Assembly: GCA_964487155.1 (NCBI GenBank)
Contig: CAZAQB010000056.1
Location: 1-21,123 of the forward strand
Origin: CAZAQB01 sp964487155
GTDB taxonomy: Bacteria; Pseudomonadota; Gammaproteobacteria; Nitrococcales; Nitrococcaceae
Reading direction: 5' to 3'
Length of the DNA stretch: 21,123 bases
This document shows, one piece after another, positions 7,592 through 15,223 of the stretch. A program made the position numbers and the translations under genes. Numbering within the stretch: position 1 is the first letter of the stretch; every line of letters begins with the position of its first letter. The notes beneath the pieces are model-generated. The model made no database searches, was not told where the DNA came from, and saw only the letters and a program-made list of their open reading frames with translations.

Positions 7592-9150
7592 CTGCAACTG
7601 CCCAGGCGGCCGCCTTGCCCGCGGCGGGCAAGGTCAGCCCGCCGCCGCAGGCTCTCCCGGAGATGCTGCGCCCCCTTACCCCCGAGCCCACCGGGCGGGA
7701 TCCGCGCTACGGTGAGCGCTTCGAGGCGGTGCAGGCCGAAGTGGCGCGCCTGGCGGGCACGGATTTTCCGCTCATTGTCGAGGGCTGCCGAGGCATCCTC
7801 TGCGACGAGGCCAAGGATCTGCGCGTCCTCGGCTACCTCGCCCTCGGCCAGCTCGGCGCCGGGGGCGTCTCGGGGTTCGCCGAGGCGCTGGAGATCACCG
7901 CCGCCCTCATCTCGCAATTCGCCGGCGAACTGCATCCCCGGCGCGAGGCGGCACAGGCGGCGGCGCTGGGTTATCTGGAGAGCGAGCGCATGATCGCTCT
8001 GCTGGAACGGGCGCCGGACGCGGGGGATCCCGCCGCCCGGGCGCGTCTCGACGAGGCCCTCACGGGCCTGTCGAAGGCCGCGGAGCAGGCCGGCGACTTG
8101 CCGCCGCTGCCCCTGGGGCGACTCCGGCAATGGTGGCACCGAACGACGCCGAGCCCTGTCTCACCGCCGGCCGTGCCGGTCGCCGACCCCGGGGCTGCGG
8201 TCCCGGCGCAGCCCCCGGCTGCGTCTCGACCGGCCGCGTCCGGCGGCATCACCGACGATGCCGCCTTTCACGCAACGATGCGCCAGGCGCTGGGATTCCT
8301 CCGGGAACAGGAGCGCTGGGGCGAGCATGCCGGCCTCGCCCGGGCCTACCGCTGGTCCGCTCTGGTTGCGCCGTCCGCCGAAGCCGGTGTGACCCGGGTC
8401 GAACCGCCCCGGGCCTCGGCTCTGGCTGCGGTTCATACCGCCATGGCCGAGCAGCGCTGGGCCGATGGGCTGCTGGCCGCCGAGCGGGCGTTCCTGGAGC
8501 CCGGCGGCCAGTGGTGTCTGGGCATCCAGCGCCTGGCTGCTGCTTGTGCGGCCCAGCTCGGCGATCAGACAGCGCTGGCCGCCATCGAGGGCGGCGTCCA
8601 GGCGCTGTGCCGGCGCATGCCGATGCTCTCGGAACTTGCCTTTCGCGACGGCACCCCCTTCGTCAGCGCCGAGGATCAAGCCTGGCTTGCGCCGTTGATG
8701 GATGCTCCGGCACCTGCGGGCGCAGTCAGCGAGCCGGAGCCGGAGCCGGCGCCGGAGGGCAGCGCCCTGGCGGCGGCCCGGGAGCAGGTCGCCGGCGAGG
8801 GTCTCGGCGCGGCGCTGCGATCCCTGGAGCAGGGCGCCGGCGCCGGCCGCGGGATGTCCCGCCGTTGCGCCCTGCAGGCCCAGCTCTGCCTGGAGCAGCG
8901 CCGGCCCGACGTCGCCCGGCCCCTGCTGGAGGGCGCCCTCGATGCCATGCGCCGCGGTGGTCACGACCTCTGGGATCCGGAGCTGACCGCCCAACTGTTG
9001 CGCCTGTCGATTGCGGCCACCGGCCGCGACTCCGGCCTGCCGGCCGCCGAGCGGCGCCGCCGACTGGCCGCGCTGCGCGACCAACTCACTCGACTCGACC
9101 CCGTCTCGGCCCTGGGCCGTGACGCCGGGGCCGACCCCAGCGGCCGCTGA
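7588..9150 (+). CDS. tssA: Type VI secretion assembly protein TssA (ImpA N-terminal domain, VasJ-type C-terminal domain)
   Basis: The 520-residue protein belongs to the TssA group that primes and/or caps the growing tube and sheath. The ImpA N-terminal domain occupies about residues 25-150, with LRPLTPEPTGRDPRY followed by AKDLRVLGYLALGQL and FAGELHPRR. A Pro/Ala-rich linker follows at about 185-217. A VasJ-type helical domain then carries the hallmark FRDGTPFVSAEDQAWL at about residues 352-367. A second linker built on Glu-Pro repeats (about 372-390) precedes a terminal helical region of about 130 residues. The ATG at 7588 overlaps the tagF stop as ATGA. The length and the VasJ domain place it with the longer VasJ-type TssA proteins rather than the short TssA1 type. 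The position immediately before tssBC is typical. Confidence 0.93.
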   Translation: MTATAQAAALPAAGKVSPPPQALPEMLRPLTPEPTGRDPRYGERFEAVQAEVARLAGTDFPLIVEGCRGILCDEAKDLRVLGYLALGQLGAGGVSGFAEALEITAALISQFAGELHPRREAAQAAALGYLESERMIALLERAPDAGDPAARARLDEALTGLSKAAEQAGDLPPLPLGRLRQWWHRTTPSPVSPPAVPVADPGAAVPAQPPAASRPAASGGITDDAAFHATMRQALGFLREQERWGEHAGLARAYRWSALVAPSAEAGVTRVEPPRASALAAVHTAMAEQRWADGLLAAERAFLEPGGQWCLGIQRLAAACAAQLGDQTALAAIEGGVQALCRRMPMLSELAFRDGTPFVSAEDQAWLAPLMDAPAPAGAVSEPEPEPAPEGSALAAAREQVAGEGLGAALRSLEQGAGAGRGMSRRCALQAQLCLEQRRPDVARPLLEGALDAMRRGGHDLWDPELTAQLLRLSIAATGRDSGLPAAERRRRLAALRDQLTRLDPVSALGRDAGADPSGR

Positions 9151-9156
9151 ATCCTC

Positions 9157-9162
9157 GGAGGA
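9157..9162 (+). promoter_or_regulatory. Ribosome binding site of tssB
   Basis: GGAGGA lies 10 bases before ATG 9173 in the 22-bp tssA-tssB gap. It decides the start against the longer open frame that runs back into tssA. Confidence 0.65.
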
Positions 9163-9172
9163 AGACATCCCC

Positions 9173-9709
9173 ATGGCCAAGAGCTTTCAGAACGAAGTGC
9201 CCCGCGCCCGGGTGAACATCACCCTGAACCTGGACGACGCCGGCGCCCGCCGGCGCACCGAGCTGCCCCTCAAGATGCTGGTGATGGGGGACTACAGCAG
9301 GGGCCGCGGCGAGGGCCGACTGCGCGAGCGCGAGCGAGTCGCGGTCAGTCGCGACAACCTGGAATCGGTGCTCGCGGAACTGGCGCCGAGGCTGCGTCTG
9401 AGCGCGCCCAACACCCTCGCCGACGACGGCTCGGAAGTGGACGTGGACCTCACCTTCGACAGCTTCAGCGCCTTCCACCCGGAGCAGGTGGCGCGCCGCA
9501 TTCCCCAGGTTAACAACATGCTGGCCATGCGTAACCTCCTGAAGGATCTCAAATCCAATCTGCTGGACCACGGCCGGCTGCGGCGCGAGCTGGAAACCAT
9601 CCTGGGCGATGAGTCGCGATCCCGCCAGTTGATGCACGAGTTGCGCGCGCTGGCGCCGCTGCAGGAGGACGAAGCCTCCGCCGGATCCGAGAGCTCCGCC
9701 GCCGAATGA
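9173..9709 (+). CDS. tssB: Type VI secretion contractile sheath small subunit TssB (VipA/ImpB)
   Basis: The 178-residue product is the small sheath subunit that pairs with TssC to build the contractile tail around Hcp. The N-terminus shows RVNITLNLDD, then ELPLK at residues 30-34 and GDYS at 39-42, matching the family core ELPLK-(I/M)-LV-x-GD(F/Y)S. The segment with LTFDSFSAFHPEQVARRIP and the helix NNMLAMRNLLKDLKSNL are also typical. The length matches the 160-180 usual for the family. The acidic, Ser/Ala-rich C-terminal tail is unremarkable. It starts 22 bp after tssA and ends 22 bp before tssC, each gap filled by a good ribosome binding site. A roughly equal supply of TssB and TssC is expected from this arrangement. 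Confidence 0.97.
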   Translation: MAKSFQNEVPRARVNITLNLDDAGARRRTELPLKMLVMGDYSRGRGEGRLRERERVAVSRDNLESVLAELAPRLRLSAPNTLADDGSEVDVDLTFDSFSAFHPEQVARRIPQVNNMLAMRNLLKDLKSNLLDHGRLRRELETILGDESRSRQLMHELRALAPLQEDEASAGSESSAAE

Positions 9710-9731
9710 CGACCCTTGCCAAGGAGACCCG

Positions 9732-11255
9732 ATGATGGTCATGCCCACTGCCGCTGAAGGCACCGTCGAGACCGCCGACCCATCCACCTACGAGCAGCTC
9801 TGCGCCCTGGTGGAAATCGAGCCCGTGCGCCAGGGCATCTGCCTGGAGACCTTCAAGGACGCCCGCGGCATGGCCGACATGCCGCTGGAGCAGCGCCTGA
9901 CGGCCGCGCTGCAGGTGTTCCTGGATCTCGCCAGCCGGGGCGCCACGGTGCAGCGCATCGACAAGTCGCTGCTGGATGAGTACATCGCGCGGCTGGACAG
10001 CGCCATCAGCCGCCAGCTCGACGCGGTGCTGCACCACCCGGACTTCCAGGAGGTGGAATCCGCCTGGCGCAGCCTCAAGTTCCTCGCCGATCGCTGTGAC
10101 CCCAAGTCCAACATCAAGCTGGAACTGCTGGACGTCAGTAAGGACGAGCTGCTGGAAGACTTCGAGGACGTGCCGGAGGTGAGCCAGTCGGGGCTCTACG
10201 AGCACACCTACGTGGCGGAGTACGACACCCCGGGGGGCGAGCCCATCTCCGCCATCGTCTCCAACTACCAGTTCGACGGCTCGGCGCCGGATATCGCCCT
10301 GCTGCGGGACATCTCCCGGGTCGCGGCCGCCTCCCACTGCCCGTTTCTCGGCTCGGTGGGTGCCTCGTTCTTCGGCAAGGAATCCATCGAGGAGCTGACC
10401 CAGATCGATGACCTGGGCACCTATCTGGACAAGGCCGAGTACATCCGCTGGCGGGGCTTTCGGGACAGCGAGGATGCCCGCTACGTCGGTCTGGTGCTGC
10501 CGCGTTTCCTGCTGCGGGTGCCCTACGGCGAGGACAACCCGGTGCGCTCCTTCCAGTACCAGGAGAACGTCAGCGGGGTGGACCACGAAAAATACCTCTG
10601 GGGCAACGCCACCTTCGCCTTCGCGGCGAATATTGCGCGCAGCTTCCGGGAGAACGGCTGGGCGGTGAATATTCGCGGCCCCGAGTCGGGCGGCAAGCTG
10701 GAAGCGCTGCCCATGCACTACTACGACCTGGGCCGGGGCCGGCAGGCCAAGATCCCCACCGAGATCCTGATTTCCGAGACCAAGGAACTGGAATTCGCGC
10801 TGGAGGGGTTCATCCCGCTGTCCTACTACAAGAACAGCGACTTCGCCTGCTTCTTCTCCGCCAACTCCACCCAGCGCCCCCAGGAATTCGACACCCCGGC
10901 GGCCACCGCCAACGCCCGAATCAACGCCCGGCTGCCCTACATCTTTCTGGTCTCGCGCATCGCCCATTACCTCAAGGTGCTGCAGCGGGAGAACATCGGC
11001 TCCAGCAGAACCCGCAAGGAGCTGGAGCGGGAACTCAACGACTGGCTCCAGTCCCTGGTCACCAAGATGAAGAACCCGGATCCCGACCTGGTCGCCACCC
11101 ATCCCCTGCAGGACGGGCTGGTCCGAGTCGACCCGATCCCGGAGAACCCGGGCTACTACCGGGTGGCCATGGCGGTGACCCCCCACTTCCAGGTGGAGGG
11201 CATCGACGTGAGCCTGTCCCTGGTGTCACAGCTGCCGGCGGGCGAGTCAGCCTGA
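9732..11255 (+). CDS. tssC: Type VI secretion contractile sheath large subunit TssC (VipB/ImpC)
   Basis: The 507-residue protein is the large sheath subunit. It has the conserved middle part with SAIVSNYQFDGSAPDIALLR and HCPFLGSVGASFFG. It also has the C-terminal half with GLVLPRFLLRVPYG and the segment AHYLKVLQRENIG. The C-terminus has LPYIFLVSRIAHY and a final strand with FQVEGIDVSLSLVSQLP, as in VipB-type proteins, so the whole family length is present. AAGGAG at 9721-9726 serves as ribosome binding site. Two ATG codons are adjacent (9732 and 9735). The second has the better 8-base spacing, so the true start could be one codon later. The gene ends 160 bp before hcp, with a strong hairpin in between. 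Confidence 0.97.
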   Translation: MMVMPTAAEGTVETADPSTYEQLCALVEIEPVRQGICLETFKDARGMADMPLEQRLTAALQVFLDLASRGATVQRIDKSLLDEYIARLDSAISRQLDAVLHHPDFQEVESAWRSLKFLADRCDPKSNIKLELLDVSKDELLEDFEDVPEVSQSGLYEHTYVAEYDTPGGEPISAIVSNYQFDGSAPDIALLRDISRVAAASHCPFLGSVGASFFGKESIEELTQIDDLGTYLDKAEYIRWRGFRDSEDARYVGLVLPRFLLRVPYGEDNPVRSFQYQENVSGVDHEKYLWGNATFAFAANIARSFRENGWAVNIRGPESGGKLEALPMHYYDLGRGRQAKIPTEILISETKELEFALEGFIPLSYYKNSDFACFFSANSTQRPQEFDTPAATANARINARLPYIFLVSRIAHYLKVLQRENIGSSRTRKELERELNDWLQSLVTKMKNPDPDLVATHPLQDGLVRVDPIPENPGYYRVAMAVTPHFQVEGIDVSLSLVSQLPAGESA

Positions 11256-11270
11256 GCCGGCGGTGACAAG

Positions 11271-11298
11271 CGGCGGGCCCCGAGTGGCGGGCCCGCCG
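11271..11298 (+). terminator. Strong hairpin in the tssC-hcp gap (attenuator-like, no U-tract)
   Basis: A perfect 10-bp all-G/C stem (CGGCGGGCCC at 11271-11280 pairing with 11289-11298) encloses an 8-base loop at 11281-11288. It starts 15 bases after the tssC stop. No run of T follows, so it is a poor intrinsic terminator. It may act as a partial terminator, a Rho-related pause or a 3' barrier to exonuclease for the upstream transcript. The remainder of the 160-bp gap holds a smaller inverted repeat (GCTGC/GCAGC at 11328-11340) and the hcp ribosome binding site. I see no convincing -35/-10 or sigma-54 promoter there. Confidence 0.55.
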
Positions 11299-11404
11299 GT
11301 GCGGCACGGGCAGCCCAGGTCCGACAGGCTGCTCGGCAGCACGGCAAGGACGGCCGCCCCGCAGGGGGCCGAATCGATGTTTCAACCAATGGACGACAAC
11401 CGCT

Positions 11405-11409
11405 AGGAG
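11405..11409 (+). promoter_or_regulatory. Ribosome binding site of hcp
   Basis: AGGAG sits 6 bases before ATG 11416. It is close to ideal and suits a protein needed in very large amounts. Confidence 0.65.
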
Positions 11410-11415
11410 AGCTTC

Positions 11416-11901
11416 ATGGCCATTCCCGCTTACATGTGGATCACGGACGACCAGGGCAACGAGATTCGCGGTTCGGTGACCATCGCCGACCGCGAGGGCA
11501 GCGTCGAGGTGCTCGGCTTCGATCACGAGGTGCGCATCCCCACCGACCAGGACACCGGCATGCTGACCGGCACCCGCAAGCACGAGCCGGTGCAGATCCT
11601 CAAGGCCTACGACTCGGCCACCCCGTACCTCTACAAGGCCTGCTCCAACGGCCAGACCCTGCGGGAGATCCGCCTGGCCTGGTACACCATCGACGACACC
11701 GGGACCGAGAAGGAGTACTTCCGCCACGTGCTGGAGGACGTCAAGGTCACCTCCGTCAACCCCGTCATGCACAACGTCAAGGATCTGGACAAGGAGCGCT
11801 ATCCCCACCTGGAAACCCTCAAGTGCCGCTACGGCCGGATCACCTGGACCTTCATGGACGGAAACATCGAGTTCTCCGACTCCTGGACCGAGGGCCGCTG
11901 A
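11416..11901 (+). CDS. hcp: Type VI secretion tube protein Hcp
   Basis: The 161-residue product is the tube subunit. It forms hexameric rings stacked inside the TssBC sheath and is exported on firing. The sequence shows the family features PAYMWITDDQGNEIRGSV at the N-terminus, EVRIPTD followed by GTRKHEPVQILKAYDSATP in the middle, and the C-terminal strand segment YGRITWTFMDGNIEFSDSW. There is no C-terminal effector extension and no signal peptide, so it is a plain structural Hcp. It is flanked by the only two long gaps of the operon. It has a near-optimal ribosome binding site and a stable hairpin 8 bases beyond its stop, which fits expression above that of its neighbours. Confidence 0.98.
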   Translation: MAIPAYMWITDDQGNEIRGSVTIADREGSVEVLGFDHEVRIPTDQDTGMLTGTRKHEPVQILKAYDSATPYLYKACSNGQTLREIRLAWYTIDDTGTEKEYFRHVLEDVKVTSVNPVMHNVKDLDKERYPHLETLKCRYGRITWTFMDGNIEFSDSWTEGR

Positions 11902-11909
11902 TCCCGCCC

Positions 11910-11936
11910 GCCGGGGAGAAAAACCCTCTCCCCGGC
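11910..11936 (+). terminator. Stable hairpin just after hcp (terminator or 3' stabiliser)
   Basis: A perfect 10-bp stem (GCCGGGGAGA at 11910-11919 with 11927-11936) closes a 7-base loop AAAACCC. It begins 8 bases after the hcp TGA. The downstream bases TATTTG form only a weak U-tract, so termination is probably partial and some transcription continues into tssEFG. A second role as a 3' barrier that stabilises hcp mRNA is equally possible. Confidence 0.65.
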
Positions 11937-11953
11937 TATTTGCCGGCGGACCG

Positions 11954-11984
11954 CGATTCGGTGACATGGCCGGGCGCCGAATCG
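11954..11984 (+). repeat. Inverted repeat, second hairpin of the hcp-tssE gap
   Basis: An 8-bp inverted repeat CGATTCGG (11954-11961) and CCGAATCG (11977-11984) is separated by 15 bases. It could fold in RNA or serve as a protein-binding dyad. There is no other indication of function. Confidence 0.45.
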
Positions 11985-11993
11985 GCCCGAGGG

Positions 11994-12016
11994 CGGGCCT
12001 CCCACAGGGGGGCTCG
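11994..12016 (+). repeat. Imperfect hairpin, third of the hcp-tssE gap
   Basis: Positions 11994-12003 can pair with 12007-12016 around an ACA triloop, giving a 10-bp stem if two G-U wobbles are allowed. It is G/C-rich, so chance pairing is more likely here than for the neighbouring hairpins. Confidence 0.35.
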
Positions 12017-12032
12017 GACGGGCGCGCGGGAA

Positions 12033-12067
12033 CCACTCCAGTGGGAGCGGCGCCCTCGCCGCGATTC
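12033..12067 (+). repeat. REP-like palindromic element (GTGGGAGCGG type)
   Basis: The element has GTGGGAGCGG at 12041-12050, and GCGGCG (12047-12052) pairs with CGCCGC (12057-12062) across a CCCT loop. It is followed by GATTC. The GTGGGAG head before a G/C hairpin ending in CGCGA is the form of repetitive extragenic palindromes in Pseudomonas, Xanthomonas and other gammaproteobacteria. A competing hairpin CCACT/AGTGG (12033-12044) overlaps the head. Only one copy is present in the window, so repetitive status is inferred from the motif. It lies 57 bp before tssE in the non-coding gap. Confidence 0.5.
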
Positions 12068-12123
12068 TTAATCCGGCTGAGCCAAGAACATGATCAGCTG
12101 CGGGCCAGCCCCGGGGGACCACC

Positions 12124-12543
12124 ATGGCCAAGGCACTCTACGAGGTTCTGCACGGATCCTACGGCGACGGCACGCCGGTGGCCGCCGCGGGTAGCGAAGC
12201 CATGGCGTTGAGCGTTCTCGACCACCTGCGACGGCTGCTGAATGCCCGTGCCGGAAGCCTCCAGCACTTGCCCGAATACGGGCTTCCGGATCTGCCGTCG
12301 ATTTATGCCGACCTGCCGTACTCCGCCGAACGGCTCGGCGAGGCCATCAGGCGCAGCGTGGAGCGCTTCGAACCGCGCCTGGAGCAGTTGAACCTGACGG
12401 TTCTGGCCCGGCCAGGCTGCGCCGGCGTGCTGAGCGTCGAGCTCAGCGGACGGCTGCCGGCGGGCGAGCCGGTGCGCTTCGAGTCGGTATTCGAGCCCGG
12501 CGGCGGTGCCCGGGTGTTCCCGGTGCGGGCGGGGGCCGGCTGA
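12124..12543 (+). CDS. tssE: Type VI secretion baseplate protein TssE (gp25-like)
   Basis: The 139-residue protein is the gp25/lysozyme-like-fold baseplate component that starts sheath polymerisation. The conserved stretch LLNARAGSLQHLPEYGLPDL at residues 38-57 is the family signature, including the Tyr-Gly-Leu-Pro-Asp turn. A C-terminal strand region (ELSGRLPAGEPVRFESVFE) follows. The length is as usual. The ATG at 12124 has GGGGGA at 12113-12118 upstream. The gene reopens the operon after the structured 222-bp gap behind hcp. It overlaps tssF by 1 base (TGATG), so TssE and TssF production is coupled. Confidence 0.95.
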   Translation: MAKALYEVLHGSYGDGTPVAAAGSEAMALSVLDHLRRLLNARAGSLQHLPEYGLPDLPSIYADLPYSAERLGEAIRRSVERFEPRLEQLNLTVLARPGCAGVLSVELSGRLPAGEPVRFESVFEPGGGARVFPVRAGAG

Positions 12544-14255
12544 TGCGCGACTACTTCGAGGCCGAGATGCGGCTGTTGCAGGAGGCCGCCAGCGAGTTCG
12601 CCGGCGCCCATCCGGAGCAGGCCCGGATGCTCAGGCTCGGCGAGGGCAGCGACCGTGATCCGTACGTGGAGCGCCTCCTGGAGGGCATGGCTTTTCTGAC
12701 TTCCCATGTGCGCAGCCGCATCGACGAGAGCCGCGCGGTGATCAGCGAGCAGCTGCTGGCGCGCCTGTGCCCGGCCCAGGTCCGGCCCTACCCGTCGGCC
12801 ACCGTCCTGGAACTGCGGCCACAAAGCTGGCGCCAGGCGGCCCAGAGTGTTCCCGCCGGCGCGGTGGTGTTCTCCCGGCCAGCGGGGGAGGCGGCCGTGC
12901 GCTGCCCGTTCACGCTGACCCGCGGCCTGCGCCTGTATCCCCTGGAAGTCCATGCCCTGACGGCGCAGGAGAGTGACAGCGGCGAGACCTGCCTGAGCAT
13001 CGAGCTGCGTGCCCATGGCACCACCCCCATCGCCGGGCTGGGCCTCGGTCACCTCGACTTCTTCATCAGCGCCGACCGGGCGCTGGGCACCAGTCTCTAC
13101 GCTCTGCTGAGCGGCGCGTGTCAGATCCATGCCCGCGCCGATCAGGGGCCGTTGCGCGCGGCGCCCGCGCTGCGCTTCCGGCCGGTGGGCCTGGAGCATG
13201 AAGGCGGCCTGCTGCCTGCCGGCGAGAGTGGCCAGCTGGGCCTTGACCTGTTGCAGGACTACTTCTGCTTCCGCGAGCGCTATTTCTTCCTGCGGCTCGA
13301 AGGCCTCGACGATCCATCCCTGGGCGAGCCCCGGCAGCGGCTCACCCTGGAGGTCACCGCACCGGCCCGCCTGCCCCCGGGACACCGCCTGGGCGCCGAG
13401 CATCTGCGCCTGTTCTGCGTGCCCGCGGTCAACCTGTGGCCCATGGATGCCGAGCCCATCACCCTGGACCACCGGCGCAGCGAGTATCGGCTGGTTGCCG
13501 ATGCCAGCCGGCCGGATGCGGTGTCCATCCAGGCGGTGGAGTCGGTCACCGTCCGGGGCCGGCTCAGCGGCGAGGTCAGCGAGCTGCGCCCGCTGCACCG
13601 GCTGCACCCGGGGCAGCGGGCAAGCTACTTCCATGCCACCCGCCACAGTCACGGTTCCGATTCCGCCCATACCTACCTGCAGCTCGGCGGTGGAGAGGCC
13701 ACCGAGACCGAGACCCTCTCCGCCCGGGTGCTGGCCTGCAACGGCCATCTGCCCCGCCGACATCTCGGCGAGGGCGACGTCTGCGAGCCCGGTGCCGATT
13801 TTCCGAGCGACCTGCGGGTGCGCAACCTCGGCCGGCCAAGCCCCTACTACCCGCCGCCCGCGCCGCTGGAGCATCCCCTGCGCCTGCATGGCTTCCTGGT
13901 GGCGAGCGTCGGGTCGCTGGCCGATGCCCCGACTCTGCGGCGCCTGCTGCACCTCATGGACTGGAGCGAGCGCGCCGAGAACCGTCAGCGCATCGACGCC
14001 CTGTCCGCCATGCGCGCGCGCCCGCTGCACTGCCTGCGCCACGGCCTGCTGCAACGCGGTCTCTGCCTGGAGGCGGAAGTGGAGGAGGGCGCTTTCCTGT
14101 CCCTGGAGGATCTGCGCCTGTTCGGCGACGTGTTCCACGCCTACCTCGCCGGCGCGGCGCCGGTGAACGAATTCGTGTCCCTGAGCATCACCACCCAGCC
14201 CCGCCACAGAGAGCTCAAATGGCCGCCCCGAACTGGTCAAAGCTCCCCCCTTTGA
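12543..14255 (+). CDS. tssF: Type VI secretion baseplate protein TssF (VasA/ImpG)
   Basis: The 570-residue product is the large wedge subunit of the baseplate, where two TssF and one TssG form the wedge with TssE and TssK. The N-terminus has the family pattern YFEAEMRLLQEAASEFA, then DPYVERLLEGMAFL at residues 39-52 and SRIDE shortly after. The central Q-DYFCF-ERYFFLRLEG segment and the C-terminal LRLFGDVFHAYLAGAAPVNEFV segment also match. Both ends of the family are present, so it is complete. The last 37 bases overlap the start of tssG, an unusually long overlap for this locus. Confidence 0.96.
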   Translation: MRDYFEAEMRLLQEAASEFAGAHPEQARMLRLGEGSDRDPYVERLLEGMAFLTSHVRSRIDESRAVISEQLLARLCPAQVRPYPSATVLELRPQSWRQAAQSVPAGAVVFSRPAGEAAVRCPFTLTRGLRLYPLEVHALTAQESDSGETCLSIELRAHGTTPIAGLGLGHLDFFISADRALGTSLYALLSGACQIHARADQGPLRAAPALRFRPVGLEHEGGLLPAGESGQLGLDLLQDYFCFRERYFFLRLEGLDDPSLGEPRQRLTLEVTAPARLPPGHRLGAEHLRLFCVPAVNLWPMDAEPITLDHRRSEYRLVADASRPDAVSIQAVESVTVRGRLSGEVSELRPLHRLHPGQRASYFHATRHSHGSDSAHTYLQLGGGEATETETLSARVLACNGHLPRRHLGEGDVCEPGADFPSDLRVRNLGRPSPYYPPPAPLEHPLRLHGFLVASVGSLADAPTLRRLLHLMDWSERAENRQRIDALSAMRARPLHCLRHGLLQRGLCLEAEVEEGAFLSLEDLRLFGDVFHAYLAGAAPVNEFVSLSITTQPRHRELKWPPRTGQSSPL

Positions 14256-15223
14256 TCGAGGATCTCCTGGCCCACGCGCCCGAGTACGGGCTGTTCCAGG
14301 CGATTGCCGTGGTGGAGCGGGCCTGGGGCTCCCGGGGGCGCATCGGCAACGGACTCGATCGCTGGCTGCGGGTCGAGCCCCATCCCGGGCTCGCCTTCCC
14401 GCCGGCCGACCTGCGCGGCGGCCACCTGGACGCGGCCGGGGTGCTGCGGCTGAAGGCCAATGTGGACGGCCTCTATGGCGTGGATGCACCGGTGCCCCAT
14501 TATCTGCTGGAGGCCGCCGCCCGCCAGGACGAAGTCGGGGCCCGGTTCCGCGCCTTCCTGGACGTGTTCAACCACCGCCTCTACGGATTGCTCTACCAGG
14601 CCTGGAAACTGCGCATCCCGACGGATGAGGAGGGGGCAAGTCCCTACGCCGGCCTGACCCGGGCGCTGGCGGGCGGCTGCGGCGAGGGCCGTCTCGGACA
14701 CGCCGGCAGGCTGGCGCGCCGCCGGCCCTCCGCCGCCGCCCTGGCGGCCATCCTGGAGGCCGAGCTGGAGTTGCCGGTGGGGGTTGTTCACGGCCAGCCC
14801 CAGTGGCTTTCGGTGGCCGGGCGGCCGGCCATTGGAACCCAGCCCGGTCCCCGGCTGGGGGAGGACACCCTGCTGGGCGATGGCATGCAGGTGGCCGGCG
14901 AGCGCATCGACCTGCACATCGGGCCGCTGTCCCTGGGACGGGCCCTGGACCTGCTCCCCGGCCGGCAGGCCGGCGCCCGGCTGCTCGCCTTGCTGGAGGA
15001 TCTGCTCGGTTCAGAGATCCCCTTCGACCTGGTGCTGCGCGTGGCGCCGGGCGCCGCCGCGGCCCCTGCGCTTGGCAGCGGGCCCCTGCCGCTGGGCTGG
15101 TCGGCCTGGCTCGGCGAGCGCCTCGACGCCGAGGTTCCCGTGCGCGTCAGCAGCGGCCGCCTGCCAGCCCGGCTGACCGCCTCACCACCGATGTCCGCAG
15201 GGAAGCGACCCAGCCATGATTAA
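14219..15223 (+). CDS. tssG: Type VI secretion baseplate protein TssG (VasB/ImpH)
   Basis: The 334-residue protein is the smaller wedge subunit. The hallmark segment FLDVFNHRLYGLLYQAWK at residues 113-130 is present. Upstream is VDGLYGVDAPVPHYLLE, the counterpart of the family Gly-x-x-Gly-x-x-(G/A)-Pro-(L/V)-Pro segment. The terminal part has FDLVLRVAP and LGWSAWLG, also as in the family. ATG 14219 is chosen because homology starts within the first ten residues and the open frame further upstream is only tssF in another phase. It therefore overlaps tssF by 37 bases and vgrG by 8 bases. Confidence 0.95.
   Translation: MAAPNWSKLPPLIEDLLAHAPEYGLFQAIAVVERAWGSRGRIGNGLDRWLRVEPHPGLAFPPADLRGGHLDAAGVLRLKANVDGLYGVDAPVPHYLLEAAARQDEVGARFRAFLDVFNHRLYGLLYQAWKLRIPTDEEGASPYAGLTRALAGGCGEGRLGHAGRLARRRPSAAALAAILEAELELPVGVVHGQPQWLSVAGRPAIGTQPGPRLGEDTLLGDGMQVAGERIDLHIGPLSLGRALDLLPGRQAGARLLALLEDLLGSEIPFDLVLRVAPGAAAAPALGSGPLPLGWSAWLGERLDAEVPVRVSSGRLPARLTASPPMSAGKRPSHD

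Noticed and set aside
7588..9150. Two separate genes in the tssA region (ImpA N-terminal domain and VasJ domain)
   Set aside because: The frame is continuous through a Pro/Ala-rich linker, with no stop, frameshift or internal ribosome binding site requiring a split.
11299..11404. Possible sigma-54 or sigma-70 promoter before hcp
   Set aside because: A GGCAC at 11303-11307 is not followed by a TTGC at the right distance, and no convincing -35/-10 pair is visible. An internal promoter cannot be supported by eye.
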